From: Thermococcus gammatolerans EJ3
Lineage (GTDB): Archaea > Methanobacteriota_B > Thermococci > Thermococcales > Thermococcaceae
Assembly: GCF_000022365.1 (NCBI RefSeq)
Contig: NC_012804.1
Coordinates: 806,001 to 870,000 of the forward strand
DNA length: 64,000 bases
Direction: 5' to 3'
The position numbers were made by a program, and so were the translations under genes. The notes below the pieces were generated by a model. It worked only from the letters and a program-made list of their open reading frames with translations. It did not search any database and was not told where the DNA came from. Of this stretch, positions 17,600 to 25,326 are shown one piece after another (position 1 is the first letter of the stretch; each line of letters starts with the position of its first letter).

Positions 17600-17786
17600 C
17601 GTCTTCTTTTTCACTGTTCTCCTCATAGGTTGCGTACGCAAGCAGTCCGAAGACTATGGTTCCTATCACCGCCTGGAGGGTTGGGTTCCCGGGAATTCTC
17701 CTGAGGGCCTCCAAGCTTCCGTAGAGCACGGGCCAGAAGATAAATATCGCGGTGAGGATTATGAAGATTTTGTAAAGTTCTCGCAT
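17586..17786 (-). CDS. Small two-span membrane protein, unknown
   Basis: A 66-residue protein with two predicted spans, residues about 7-25 (IFIILTAIFIFWPVLYGS) and 38-55 (LQAVIGTIVFGLLAYATY), and a charged tail. I recognise no family. The ATG has GGGGGAAGAAAG upstream. It converges on TrmI with a 14-base overlap and lies just downstream of the toxin/immunity array on the same strand, so it could be read through from it, though it looks like ordinary chromosomal sequence. Confidence 0.55.
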   Translation of the reverse strand: MRELYKIFIILTAIFIFWPVLYGSLEALRRIPGNPTLQAVIGTIVFGLLAYATYEENSEKEDVTAF

Positions 17787-17827
17787 CTTTCTTCCCCCTG
17801 CACTCCTCTCAATCAGGCTTTTAACGT

Positions 17828-18499
17828 TTACCGTTCCGGCATGCCCTTATTATCTGATCCGAACCTCTTTTCGTACAGCTCTTTAACTTCCTGGTAAAGC
17901 TCCCAGAGGTAGTCGTACTTCTCGGGAGTTCTCCCGTGCTCAAGCCGAATTTTTGCAATAAGCGGAGCGTACTTCTCCAGGTACTCCTTGCTGATCTTCA
18001 AAACGTCCTCAACAAACTCCTTGAGGGGAAGCTCAACAACACCCTTGTGCTTGCCCTTGAATTCCGGGCAATCTGTGTTGGCTAATAAGTCTTCGTAATA
18101 GTGTATCCTTAATGTGTTCCCGACTAATTCGAAAAAAACATTGGCCGAGTAAGTTAGGAGGTCCGTCCCATAAAGGGGAGTGGAGTCTCCAACGTTGAAT
18201 CCAAGTTCTCTGGCATACTTTCTTACATTACCTCCCAAGTTTCCGTTCTCTCTAAAACGCGGATCAAGCAAGGATAAACAGCAGAATAAAAGTTCCTGAA
18301 TAATCCCATCTGGATTTCCGTAGGTTCCCATTAAGTTATTTCCCAGAATTCTCCAGCACATTCCAGCTATTATCTGTTCACCAAAAAGTATAAGGGTATA
18401 AAAGGAGAGAATTGGTTCTGTTTCATTGAACTTGTCTAAGCTAATCTCAATGCGGAGGTGTCTTCCTTTAAGGATTATTTTTTGTGGGTTTTCATCCAT
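17828..18499 (-). CDS. Putative immunity protein, array copy I8
   Basis: A 223-residue member of the paralogous family that repeats eight times in this region. The conserved parts are an N-terminal strand pair (KIILKGRHLRIEISLDKF), an AGMCW motif near 46, HYYEDLLANTDCPEFKGKHK near 130 and the helical PLKEFVEDVLKISKEYLEKY near 155. There is no signal peptide or membrane span, so it is cytoplasmic. By position directly behind a toxin tip it is inferred to be that toxin's immunity protein; no named immunity family is recognised. Its ATG overlaps the end of tip remnant T8 by 8 bases. It is the last unit of the array. Confidence 0.7.
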   Translation of the reverse strand: MDENPQKIILKGRHLRIEISLDKFNETEPILSFYTLILFGEQIIAGMCWRILGNNLMGTYGNPDGIIQELLFCCLSLLDPRFRENGNLGGNVRKYARELGFNVGDSTPLYGTDLLTYSANVFFELVGNTLRIHYYEDLLANTDCPEFKGKHKGVVELPLKEFVEDVLKISKEYLEKYAPLIAKIRLEHGRTPEKYDYLWELYQEVKELYEKRFGSDNKGMPER

Positions 18500-18677
18500 T
18501 GATTACCCACCTCCTACTCCAGCTTTCATACTGATAGATAGCCCCATCTCGCGTTGGGTAAGCCGTTTTAAGGACATAATAATCTCCTTCACGGCTGAAC
18601 TCCAGTGTAATTTTTTCTATCCCCTCAACATGTATTCCAAGCCCACTGTCCGTTTTTTCATGAAAATATTGTCTCTC
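18492..18677 (-). pseudogene. Toxin-tip remnant T8 (C-terminal half only)
   Basis: In the frame that ends in the I8 start codon I read GLGIHVEGIEKITLEF, then DYYVLKTAYPTRDGAIYQYE and SWSRRWVING, which aligns with the C-terminal half of the other tips (GI..GI..., LKTAYP..G). The frame opens just after a TAG at 18678-18680 and has no start codon. The N-terminal half (QLPKVFNSEEEL) is missing. It is a truncated orphan tip between I7 and I8. Confidence 0.7.
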
Positions 18678-18687
18678 CTAAAACCCA

Positions 18688-19321
18688 TTATACCTCGCTG
18701 AATTCTACTCTTCTTCTTAACCTCCTGAGGAGAGCCAATTTGGCAGCAATGACCTCTTCTTTTTCTCCCAGCTCTACCAATATTTTAGCCTCTACCGGAG
18801 CTATTTCCTCGATGTACTTTTTGGAGAGACTTAGTACATCTTGCACGAAATCATTCAGGGGGACAGACACTGTCCCCTTCCAGTTTCCTATAAATTCTGG
18901 GCAGTTCGTATCCTTTAGAGGAATGTTGTTGTAATGGACATTTATGATATTCCCATCAAGTTCGAAGATGTACTCGCCCAAGTATATCACTAGGCTTGTA
19001 AAGTACAGCTTTGTATTTCTCTTTATAGGAAAGTCTAGTTTTCGCGCATACTCCCTGAGGTTACCGATAAAACCTCCTCCTTCAAGTTTTTCACTGTTAA
19101 TAAGGAAATCACAGCAGTAGAGAAACTCCTGAATAATTCCTGCAGGATCCCCCTGAATTGGATACAGCTCTTTATTTCCATCCTTTCCAATCCAGCAGGT
19201 TCCGGCGATTAGATTATCATCGATTAAAAAGAAGAATTGGAAAAGGAAAGACTAAATCAAGGGCCTTTTTAAGGTATATCTTCAGTGAAATGTGCTTTCC
19301 TCGGAGGACTACCTCTTTCAT
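18688..19321 (-). pseudogene. Putative immunity protein, array copy I7, frameshifted
   Basis: The gene starts at ATG 19321 behind GGGGTGAAGGAC and reads KEVVLRGKHISLKIYLKK up to FPFPILLFNR then stop. In the +1-corrected frame it continues as IDDNLIAGTCWIGKDG and on through NNIPLKDTNCPEFIGNWKG and PLNDFVQDVLSLSKKYIEE to 18688, which restores the full family. One extra base in the A5/T5 run at 19226-19230 explains the shift. It could be real decay, a sequencing or assembly error in the homopolymer, or phase variation. Without the shift the protein would be about 210 residues, normal for the family. Confidence 0.75.
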
Positions 19322-19326
19322 GTCCT

Positions 19327-19662
19327 TCACCCCACAGGCTCTATAACTCTTTTCCATGGTTTGTAAGCCCAAACATTGTATCCTGTTTTCGAATATGTCG
19401 TCTTTAGGTAGTGGATACCGTTTTTGTATTCGAATGCAAACTCTACTGATGTTATGCCCTCCTTGTAAATGCCAACGTCCGAAAGTTCAACAGTTAAGGT
19501 AACACTACCCTCCTTGAACTTACTCGCATAGTCCGGATTTTTGAGTGCCCTCTCCAGTACTTCATCAAGGAACTCTGCCAGCTCCTCCTCACTATTAAAG
19601 ACCTTAGGAAGTTGCTTAACCTCACCGTTCACTATGATTTTCTGCCCCAATAAACCAAGCAC
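19327..19662 (-). CDS. Orphan toxin tip T7
   Basis: A 111-codon frame with the full orphan-tip length: LGQKIIVNGEVKQLPKVF, NSEEELAEFLDEVLERALKN, then PDYASKFKEGSVTLTVEL and HYLKTTYSKTGYNVWAYKP. It lacks the H..RH segment of the complete toxin domain in T1. The frame can start at GTG 19662, but no convincing ribosome-binding site precedes it, so it may be silent. Its TGA at 19327 lies inside the ribosome-binding site of I7. Confidence 0.65.
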   Translation of the reverse strand: MLGLLGQKIIVNGEVKQLPKVFNSEEELAEFLDEVLERALKNPDYASKFKEGSVTLTVELSDVGIYKEGITSVEFAFEYKNGIHYLKTTYSKTGYNVWAYKPWKRVIEPVG

Positions 19663-19708
19663 TAAAAAATTAGGTAATTATCTGAGAAGATCACACTTTT
19701 TAAGATTT

Positions 19709-20368
19709 TCATTTGTTTTTGCTGACCTTTAATTTCTCTTTCAGTGTCTTCCAGTCCTCTAAATCCTCTAAGTATTGCTTTAGATAAAGCTTATACTCAT
19801 CCATTCTGTTGTATCCGTAGGCTTCTTGTCTGACTTTTTCAACGCGCTTGTAGTGCCTCTCCAAGTACTCGCCAAAAACCCTCAAAACATCCTCCCCAAA
19901 CTCGATTAATGGAACCTCAATAGTACCCTTATGCTTACCCTTATACTCCGGACAATCAGTCCCCTCAAGAAGACCATTATAATAATGGATTTTCACACTA
20001 TCCCCAATCCTCTCAAAGAAAACATAAGATTGCATCGCCAGTACTGAACGGTATATGGGAGTGTCATTGGCAACGTTGAAACCATACTCTCTAGCCATTT
20101 CTCGATGTCTGTTGCAGCCTCCCTGTTCATCAGGTTCTAGTAAAGCTCCATCAAGCCCCCAAACCAGCCCATCGAGGACAATTAAAGGATCCGTGCATGT
20201 TCCTTGGAGTTTTCCGCCTTTTGGAGTCCAGCACTGTCCAACCAGGACGTGCTCATCAAAAAGTAAAATAACTGGGAAAGGATCGTAAACTTCGGCCTCC
20301 TTAAACCAGCCTAGCGCAACCTCAAAGTAAATATGCTTACCCTTAATTACAATCTTCTCCACGGGCAT
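19709..20368 (-). CDS. Putative immunity protein, array copy I6
   Basis: A 219-residue member of the array family: KIVIKGKHIYFEVALGWF at the start, VGQCWTPKGGKLQGTCTDP near 44, HYYNGLLEGTDCPEYKGKHK near 130 and an altered PLIEFGEDVLRVFGEYLERH helix. The C-terminus diverges into a Lys/Glu-rich coiled-coil-like tail (LEDLEDWKTLKEKLKVSKNK). The start is ATG 20368 behind GGAGAAGGGTG; the GTG one codon earlier is also open. Toxin T7 follows after about 45 bases. Confidence 0.7.
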   Translation of the reverse strand: MPVEKIVIKGKHIYFEVALGWFKEAEVYDPFPVILLFDEHVLVGQCWTPKGGKLQGTCTDPLIVLDGLVWGLDGALLEPDEQGGCNRHREMAREYGFNVANDTPIYRSVLAMQSYVFFERIGDSVKIHYYNGLLEGTDCPEYKGKHKGTIEVPLIEFGEDVLRVFGEYLERHYKRVEKVRQEAYGYNRMDEYKLYLKQYLEDLEDWKTLKEKLKVSKNK

Positions 20369-20406
20369 CACCCTTCTCCACTCAAGACAAACACCCCATC
20401 TTCAAA
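20368..20406 (-). pseudogene. Toxin-tip relic T6 (13 codons)
   Basis: Between the stop of I5 and the start of I6 only 13 codons remain: FEDGVFVLSGEG then TGA. They match the FEDGEFVLKTAYP region of the complete T1 toxin. The TGA overlaps the start of I6. It is too short to be a gene, and it is best read as the last trace of a deleted tip. Confidence 0.5.
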
Positions 20407-20408
20407 GC

Positions 20409-20987
20409 TCAAGACTCTGACTTAAACCTCTTCTCATACAACTCTTTCACTTCACTGTAGAGCCCCCAAAGGCTATCGTAATTATCAGGCTCTTCTCCAT
20501 GCGCAAGCCTGATTTTCTCAATAACAGGAACGTACTTCTCCAAGTACTCCTTGCTGACTTTCAAGACATCCTCAACGAACTCTTTAAGAGGAACTTCAAC
20601 AACACCCCTATGCTTACCCTTGAATTCCGGACAGTCGGTGTAAGATAGAAGCTCGTTATTGTAATATATCAGCAAACTGCTCTCATCCTCACATTTAAAT
20701 AGATAATCACTGAAGTATATGAACAACGTTGTTCTATATTCGGCTTGTTTTTGTAGCACTGACTTCAATACGTTTAGGAGTTCTTGGAGTAACCCGTAGG
20801 GGTCCCCCGGCTGTCCGGTTAGTTTCCCACCTTCCCTGCTCCAGCATGTCCCGGCCAAAATTTGTCTGTTTACGATCAAAATAATTGGAAAGGGAAAGGC
20901 AGGCTCTGCTGTGTTAAAGGTTGAGATGTCTATGGTTATCTCAATATGGGTTCCCTTGAGAGTTATGGAATTGGCTAGATTTTTCAT
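20409..20987 (-). CDS. Putative immunity protein, array copy I5
   Basis: A 192-residue member, the shortest intact copy. It has SITLKGTHIEITIDISTF at the start, AGTCWSREGGKLTGQPGDP near 46, then lacks about 20 residues before IYYNNELLSYTDCPEFKGK, and ends PLKEFVEDVLKVSKEYLEKY plus EVKELYEKRFKSES. The start is ATG 20987 with GGTGAGC 7 bases before; the in-frame GTG at 21002 belongs to the upstream Shine-Dalgarno region and overlaps the end of tip T5. Confidence 0.7.
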   Translation of the reverse strand: MKNLANSITLKGTHIEITIDISTFNTAEPAFPFPIILIVNRQILAGTCWSREGGKLTGQPGDPYGLLQELLNVLKSVLQKQAEYRTTLFIYFSDYLFKCEDESSLLIYYNNELLSYTDCPEFKGKHRGVVEVPLKEFVEDVLKVSKEYLEKYVPVIEKIRLAHGEEPDNYDSLWGLYSEVKELYEKRFKSES

Positions 20988-20989
20988 GT

Positions 20990-21328
20990 TTAGCTCACCC
21001 ACCTACCAATTGTTGAGACGTACTTTGCAACTGCTGAACCTGCTTTGGGATAGGCTGTTTTCAGATAGTAACTGTTTCCTCCTTTCTCTTTCAGGAATAC
21101 GAACTCCACAACATCAATTCCATCTTTTCTTATGCCGAGTTTTTTAAGATCGACTGTTAGTATAACTTTATCGTTACCGTTGAACTTACTTGCATAATCT
21201 GGATCCTTGAGAGCCTTGTTCACCACTTCCTTCAAAAACTCTACCAGCTCCTCCTCACTGTTAAAGACCTTCGGCAACTGCTTAGCCCGACTGTTCCCTA
21301 TGGGTTTCTGAGCCAAACCTCTTCTCAT
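20990..21328 (-). CDS. Orphan toxin tip T5
   Basis: A tip reading LAQKPIGNSRAKQLPKVF, NSEEELVEFLKEVVNKALKD, PDYASKFNGNDKVILTVDL, then SYYLKTAYPKAGSAVAKYVS. The frame is intact from the GLAQK junction to the stop. The conserved GQKI(I/M)VNG has decayed to AQKPIGNS. The junction lies inside the last codons of I4 in another frame. No start codon with a ribosome-binding site is apparent, so it is probably silent unless recombined. Confidence 0.65.
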   Translation of the reverse strand: MRRGLAQKPIGNSRAKQLPKVFNSEEELVEFLKEVVNKALKDPDYASKFNGNDKVILTVDLKKLGIRKDGIDVVEFVFLKEKGGNSYYLKTAYPKAGSAVAKYVSTIGRWVS

Positions 21329-21923
21329 ACAACTCTTTTACTTCGCGATAGAACTTTTGGAGGAAGTCATAATCATCGGACCATATCCCGTGCTCATGCA
21401 GGACTTCCTCGATGACCGGAGCGTATTTTTCTAAGTATTCCCTGCTGATTTTCAAAACATCCTCAATGAACTCTTTGAGAGGAAGCTCAACAACACCCCT
21501 GTGCCTGCCCTTGAATTCCGGACAGTCAGTAAATTCAAGGAGTTCATTGTGATAGTAGATTCTCGCTGTTTTTCCGTTGGAGCAGAAGTAGTACATGCCC
21601 GACCTCTCAGACACTTGGTACACAACAACCTCATCCTTCAACTCAAACCCATCTTTCTCCGCATTCTCTCTGTCGAATTTAGTTATTTTTTGAACGTGTG
21701 GGTGTTCTGGCTGTAAAAAGTAATAACAGGCAGTTAACAAACTCTCAAAAAACCCGTAAACGTCAGCCTCGGCTCCTTCTAGTTTGTTGTTCCAGCAGGT
21801 TCCAAGGAGTATTGTGTTGTCGATGATAAAAACTAAAGTGAAGGGGTCTGGGGAGGGTACGTACTCTGTCCAGGCCCTTACGAACACGTGCCTCTCCTTT
21901 AAATCAAAATACTCAATACTCAA
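21282..21923 (-). CDS. Putative immunity protein, array copy I4
   Basis: A 213-residue member with a more divergent N-terminus (YFDLKERHVFVRAWTEYVPS), LGTCWNNKLEGAEADVYGF near 45, YYHNELLEFTDCPEFKGRHR and PLKEFIEDVLKISREYLEKY. The best start is TTG 21923, immediately after the TGA of remnant T4 (TGATTG) and 8 bases after GGTGA, so it appears translationally coupled to the remnant. Its last codons (FGSETHREQSG) are read from the out-of-frame start of tip T5, so the C-terminus was created by the fusion. Confidence 0.68.
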   Translation of the reverse strand: MSIEYFDLKERHVFVRAWTEYVPSPDPFTLVFIIDNTILLGTCWNNKLEGAEADVYGFFESLLTACYYFLQPEHPHVQKITKFDRENAEKDGFELKDEVVVYQVSERSGMYYFCSNGKTARIYYHNELLEFTDCPEFKGRHRGVVELPLKEFIEDVLKISREYLEKYAPVIEEVLHEHGIWSDDYDFLQKFYREVKELYEKRFGSETHREQSG

Positions 21924-22013
21924 TCATTTTTTCACCCTGTACCTATTGTACTCCCACACCGCACTACCCTCCTTAGGATAAGCAGTCCTTAAGACAAACG
22001 CCCCATCTTCTAA
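21924..22013 (-). pseudogene. Toxin-tip remnant T4 (about 29 codons)
   Basis: Immediately in frame after the TAA of I3 the sequence reads LEDGAFVLRTAYPKEGSAVW then EYNRYRVKK and TGA. This is the C-terminal end of a toxin tip (compare FEDGEFVLKTAYPTKGWAVE in T1). Everything upstream in the tip has been deleted. It has no start codon. Confidence 0.65.
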
Positions 22014-22655
22014 TTAAATCACATTTGCCTTCAAAAATTTCAATTCTTTTTTGTGCGACTCTTTGATTTCTTGGTACCATTTCCAGAGGACATCGTGATC
22101 ATATGGTTCCTCCCCTCGCTCCATCATGATCTGTTCTATTATACTTGCATAGTTTTTGAGATATTCCCCTGAAATTCTGAGCACATCTTCGACAAATTCC
22201 GCAAATAGTAGTTCGATGGTGCCTTTTTGCTTCTCCTTGAATTCCGGACAGTCAGTTTCGTCAAGGAGTCTGTTGTAGTAATGCACATTCACGATATCCT
22301 TCGTTCTTTCGAGGAAAATGTAGACAGAGTCCGCTATGGATGTTGCAGAGTAAATTAGAGAGTCTTCTTCCACATGAAAGCCGTATTCCCTAACTGTGTC
22401 CCTCTTTACACCCACAAGCTCTCCTGGTTTTGCTCTCATAAAGAACCTGATGCTGTCAAGCAAGTCCTGCACAATCCCGTAAGGATCCCCGGGTGCTCCA
22501 GTCAGCTTTCCAGAACTCCATTTTTCCCAACACATGCCTACAATAACGTGGCCGTCCACCAACATAACAACAGGAAACGGATATGCTCCCCCGTAAAACT
22601 TCCTTAAATCCGCTTCTATATAGATGTGTTTGCTTGATAGTTTAAGTGTGTCCAT
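22014..22655 (-). CDS. Putative immunity protein, array copy I3
   Basis: A 213-residue member: LKLSSKHIYIEADLRKFYGG at the start, VGMCWEKWSSGKLTGAPGDP near 43, HYYNRLLDETDCPEFKEKQK and a variant LFAEFVEDVLRISGEYLKNY helix. The ATG has a strong GGAGGTGATAAT site. The C-terminus (ELKFLKANVI) differs from the other copies. It is followed in frame, after its stop, by remnant T4. Confidence 0.7.
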   Translation of the reverse strand: MDTLKLSSKHIYIEADLRKFYGGAYPFPVVMLVDGHVIVGMCWEKWSSGKLTGAPGDPYGIVQDLLDSIRFFMRAKPGELVGVKRDTVREYGFHVEEDSLIYSATSIADSVYIFLERTKDIVNVHYYNRLLDETDCPEFKEKQKGTIELLFAEFVEDVLRISGEYLKNYASIIEQIMMERGEEPYDHDVLWKWYQEIKESHKKELKFLKANVI

Positions 22656-22694
22656 ATTATCACCTCCATACCGATGGAAAATGAAATAGGTAGT

Positions 22695-23038
22695 CTATCC
22701 AGTTACTACCCATTCTCTGCTCCATTTCCGATATTCGAGAACTTTGTTGCCTCTTGTGGGATATGCTGTCTTAAGGTAGTAGTTGGAGGAGCCTTTTGCT
22801 TTTGGGAACACTAATTCGACCTCTTCGATTCCTTCTACATTTATTCCAATTAAGATCAACTGTCAGTACAACCTTCCCTCCACCATTGAACTTACTCGCA
22901 TAATCTGGATCCTTGAGCGCCTTGTTCACAACTTCCTTCAAAAACTCCACTAACTCCTCCTCACTATTAAAGACCTTAGGAAGTTGCTTAACCTCACCGT
23001 TCACCATGATTTTCTGACCCAATGGCCAGAAGGTCGTT
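22695..23038 (-). pseudogene. Orphan toxin tip T3, frameshifted
   Basis: The tip begins KTTFWPLGQKIMVNG, continues EVKQLPKVFNSEEELVEFLK, PDYASKFNGGGKVVLTVDL, and then the frame is lost near 22850. In the next frame it resumes as GINVEGIEEVELVFPKAKGS and YYLKTAYPTRGNKVLEYRK to a TAG at 22695. A net loss of bases near 22850 explains the shift. Its first 31 bases match the corresponding part of T1 at 29 positions. A TTG at 23022 could start the first part. Confidence 0.7.
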
Positions 23039-23040
23039 TT

Positions 23041-23646
23041 TCAATATAATGCAATGCTTAAATCCAGCTCTGTTTTAATTTCTTGTATGAGGTTTTCTAG
23101 GTATCGCCTAAGCCGAGAAATTTCCTCTGCAAATCCGTCATATTGCGTGGCTTTAATCTCCATTTCTATTGGGAAGCATTTTTCAAGGTACTCCTCGCTT
23201 ATTTTGAGAATATCGGCGACGAAGGCCTCAAACAGTAATTCAATGGTGCCCTGAAGAGGGTTCTTTGAGGAAATGTATCTGGGAGCCTCATTTATGAAAT
23301 GAAAACGCAACAATTCCCCTTTTCTTTCGAGATAATACGTGTTAAAATCAAGGTCAAGTATTGGCCCGCAGACATAGCTATCAGGCAATAAATCAAAACC
23401 GTCATTCTCAGCGTTTTTCCTTTTGTTAAAACAACTTTCAGGGTACTTCAGGAGATCTCTAGTACAGAGAAGTAGATCCTGAAAGAGAGCATATAAGTCG
23501 CCAAGCCATCCCTCATCGGGGTATCCCCCTACTTCATGCCCAGCCACCAAAAAAAGAATAGGAAAACGGCCGGGAAATGGTTCTGGCTCAAAGGATTCCA
23601 TATCTATTTCAATCTCAATGAATTTTCCACGAAGTCTGCACCTCAT
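23041..23646 (-). CDS. Putative immunity protein, array copy I2 (most divergent)
   Basis: A 201-residue protein with the same architecture but low similarity: RCRLRGKFIEIEIDMESF at the start, a HEVGGYPDEGWLGDLYALF region where other copies have CW, and EAFVADILKISEEYLEKCFP in place of the PLKEF helix. The TDCPEFKGK motif is replaced by SSKNPLQGTIEL. ATG 23646 follows GGGGTGACTTCA; the frame is also open to 23670. It follows tip T2, which is equally divergent from the other tips, so pair and tip diverged together. Confidence 0.62.
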   Translation of the reverse strand: MRCRLRGKFIEIEIDMESFEPEPFPGRFPILFLVAGHEVGGYPDEGWLGDLYALFQDLLLCTRDLLKYPESCFNKRKNAENDGFDLLPDSYVCGPILDLDFNTYYLERKGELLRFHFINEAPRYISSKNPLQGTIELLFEAFVADILKISEEYLEKCFPIEMEIKATQYDGFAEEISRLRRYLENLIQEIKTELDLSIALY

Positions 23647-23651
23647 TGAAG

Positions 23652-23999
23652 TCACCCCATGTATATCCATCTACCAGATTGTTTTTCTCTGTCCCACACG
23701 TACCCTAAAACTTTCCTGCCTTTTGAGGGATACGCCGTAATGATCTCGTAGGCACCCTTAGCTTGGTTGTATGAGAACTGGAACTCCACCGCATCTATTC
23801 CATCTATGTGCATGCCAAGCTTATCCAAGTTTACCCTTAGCTTCACAAAGCTCTGTCCCCTAAATTCTGTGTAGTACTCTTCCTTCTGAAGGGCCCTCTC
23901 CAGTACTTCATCAAGGAACTCTCTGAGCTCGTGCTCGTCCCTGAAGACCTTAGGGATCTGGACAACCCTCCCGGTTTTGAGGTCAACGATTTTCTGGCC
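23652..23999 (-). CDS. Orphan toxin tip T2
   Basis: An intact tip of about 115 codons: SGQKIVDLKTGRVVQIPKVF, RDEHELREFLDEVLERALQK, then QSFVKLRVNLDKLGMHIDG and YEIITAYPSKGRKVLGYVW. It differs strongly from T3-T7. It has no start codon of its own near the junction; the frame continues upstream antisense-free through the 3' end of I1 but in a different frame from I1. The junction at GQK overlaps the last five codons of I1. Confidence 0.62.
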   Translation of the reverse strand, partial: GQKIVDLKTGRVVQIPKVFRDEHELREFLDEVLERALQKEEYYTEFRGQSFVKLRVNLDKLGMHIDGIDAVEFQFSYNQAKGAYEIITAYPSKGRKVLGYVWDREKQSGRWIYMG

Positions 24000-24600
24000 T
24001 GAACTTCTTCTCGTACAGGTCTTTAACTTCCCGGTAAAGCCCCCAGAGGAAGTCATAATCGTCCAGCTCTTCCCCGTGCTCAAGCCTGATTTTCTCGATG
24101 ACTGAAGCGTACTTTTCCAGATACTCCCTGCTGATTTTCAAAACATCCTCAATGAACTCTTTGAGAGGAACTTCAACGACACCCCTATGCTTACCCTTGA
24201 ATTCCGGACAGTCAGTATACGAGAGAAAGTCGTTATAATAATGAATTTTTAAAGTGCTTCCCTCTGCTTCAAGGTAATAAATGCTGGATGGATTGGATGA
24301 TGTGATGATTTCATAGGCAGGATTGCCTTCTTTAAGAGCAAATCCCATCCACATGGCTTCTTTTCTTGCAAAATTGGAAGTGCTTTCCTTTGGATTAAGA
24401 ATCTGAATGCACGCTATAAGGAGCTCTTGTAAGAATCCATGGATGTTTGCGTTGGCTCCGTCTATTTTTCCTTTCCAGCATGCTCCTAGGAGTAAGTGCT
24501 CATCAACAGTAAAAATCAAAAAGAATGGGTGGGGGGAGGAAACGTACCTGCTCACGTCTATCTTAACGGTTAAGTGCTTCCCCTTCAGTGTAACCCACAT
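23983..24600 (-). CDS. Putative immunity protein, array copy I1 (partner of T1)
   Basis: A 205-residue member following the only near-complete toxin gene, so it is the best candidate for a functional immunity protein. It has VTLKGKHLTVKIDVSRYVSS, LGACWKGKIDGANANIHGFL near 44, HYYNDFLSYTDCPEFKGKHR and PLKEFIEDVLKISREYLEKY. ATG 24600 follows GAGGTGGTTAG and lies 10 bases after the T1 stop. The frame is open further upstream to 24702, but the site and family N-terminus favour 24600. The last codons (FRPENR) overlap the junction of tip T2. Confidence 0.75.
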   Translation of the reverse strand: MWVTLKGKHLTVKIDVSRYVSSPHPFFLIFTVDEHLLLGACWKGKIDGANANIHGFLQELLIACIQILNPKESTSNFARKEAMWMGFALKEGNPAYEIITSSNPSSIYYLEAEGSTLKIHYYNDFLSYTDCPEFKGKHRGVVEVPLKEFIEDVLKISREYLEKYASVIEKIRLEHGEELDDYDFLWGLYREVKDLYEKKFRPENR

Positions 24601-24610
24601 TCTAACCACC

Positions 24611-25315
24611 TCACTGCCAGCCACCCCTGCCAGGAATAAACGTCTCAACCGCCCAGCCCTTCGTTGGATACGCTGTCTTAAGCACAAACTCCCCATCCTC
24701 AAAACTAAAGCTTAAATGTATTTGGTCTATTCCGTCTATTTTGATCCCAAACTTCTCTAAGGGGAATTCTAATTCTACCGTTGTTTTGGGAACCCCATTT
24801 TTAAAGAACTTCTCAGACACGTACTCAGGATTCTTGCTTACTCTTTCAACGACTTCCTTCAAAAACTCCACCAGCTCCTCCTCGTTCCTGAATACCTTCG
24901 GCAACTGCTTAGCCCGGCCGTTCACTATGATCTTCTGACCCAACGGCCAGAAGGTCGTTATTCCTGCGTCCTCCATCTCGTACCCCCTCACGTGCCTGAG
25001 ATAGGCGTGGATCAGCCCACTCCTTTCGTTACCCCCTTGCATTATGACTCTTATTGTTTTGAGTTCCCCGTTGACGTTGACCGTTAGGGTGATCTCTTTC
25101 TTCAGATTTTCTGCACTCTCAAGGAACATCCCAAGCCCCTGAACCAGGCTGCTCGCCGGGGTTCCGTGCTTTGCAGTCTCCTCGATGACGTGCCCGACCT
25201 GATTCCTGGAAACGCCCATCTCGACGAGGTCGTCCGCGTAGCGCCTCAGGGCCTTTATCGTGATCCCGTGCTCGGCCTCGTACTTCACGACGGTTCCAAC
25301 GCTTTCCTCCTTCAT
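24611..25315 (-). CDS. Polymorphic-toxin-like protein T1, only copy with complete toxin domain
   Basis: A 234-residue protein. Residues 1-75 are helical (KALRRYADDLVEMGVSRNQV; VIEETAKHGTPASSLVQGLG), residues 76-100 are a beta segment (ITLTVNVNGELKTIRVIMQG), and then comes the toxin domain: GLIHAYLRHVRGYE near 104, LGQKIIVNGRAKQLPKVF near 124, NEEELVEFLKEVVERVSKNP and DGEFVLKTAYPTKGWAVETF. The H..RH motif plus terminal (V/L)KTAYP resembles BECR-fold RNase toxins, which is an inference. ATG 25315 is used; TTG 25342 is also open. A coding trace in another frame upstream suggests a lost N-terminal part. No secretion signal is present. Confidence 0.68.
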   Translation of the reverse strand: MKEESVGTVVKYEAEHGITIKALRRYADDLVEMGVSRNQVGHVIEETAKHGTPASSLVQGLGMFLESAENLKKEITLTVNVNGELKTIRVIMQGGNERSGLIHAYLRHVRGYEMEDAGITTFWPLGQKIIVNGRAKQLPKVFRNEEELVEFLKEVVERVSKNPEYVSEKFFKNGVPKTTVELEFPLEKFGIKIDGIDQIHLSFSFEDGEFVLKTAYPTKGWAVETFIPGRGGWQ

Positions 25316-25326
25316 CCCCCGTGCCA

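Noticed and set aside
23652-24083. T2 annotated as a 143-residue protein from 24083
   Set aside because: The first 28 codons are an out-of-frame reading of the I1 3' end; homology to other tips begins only at GQKI (about 23999).
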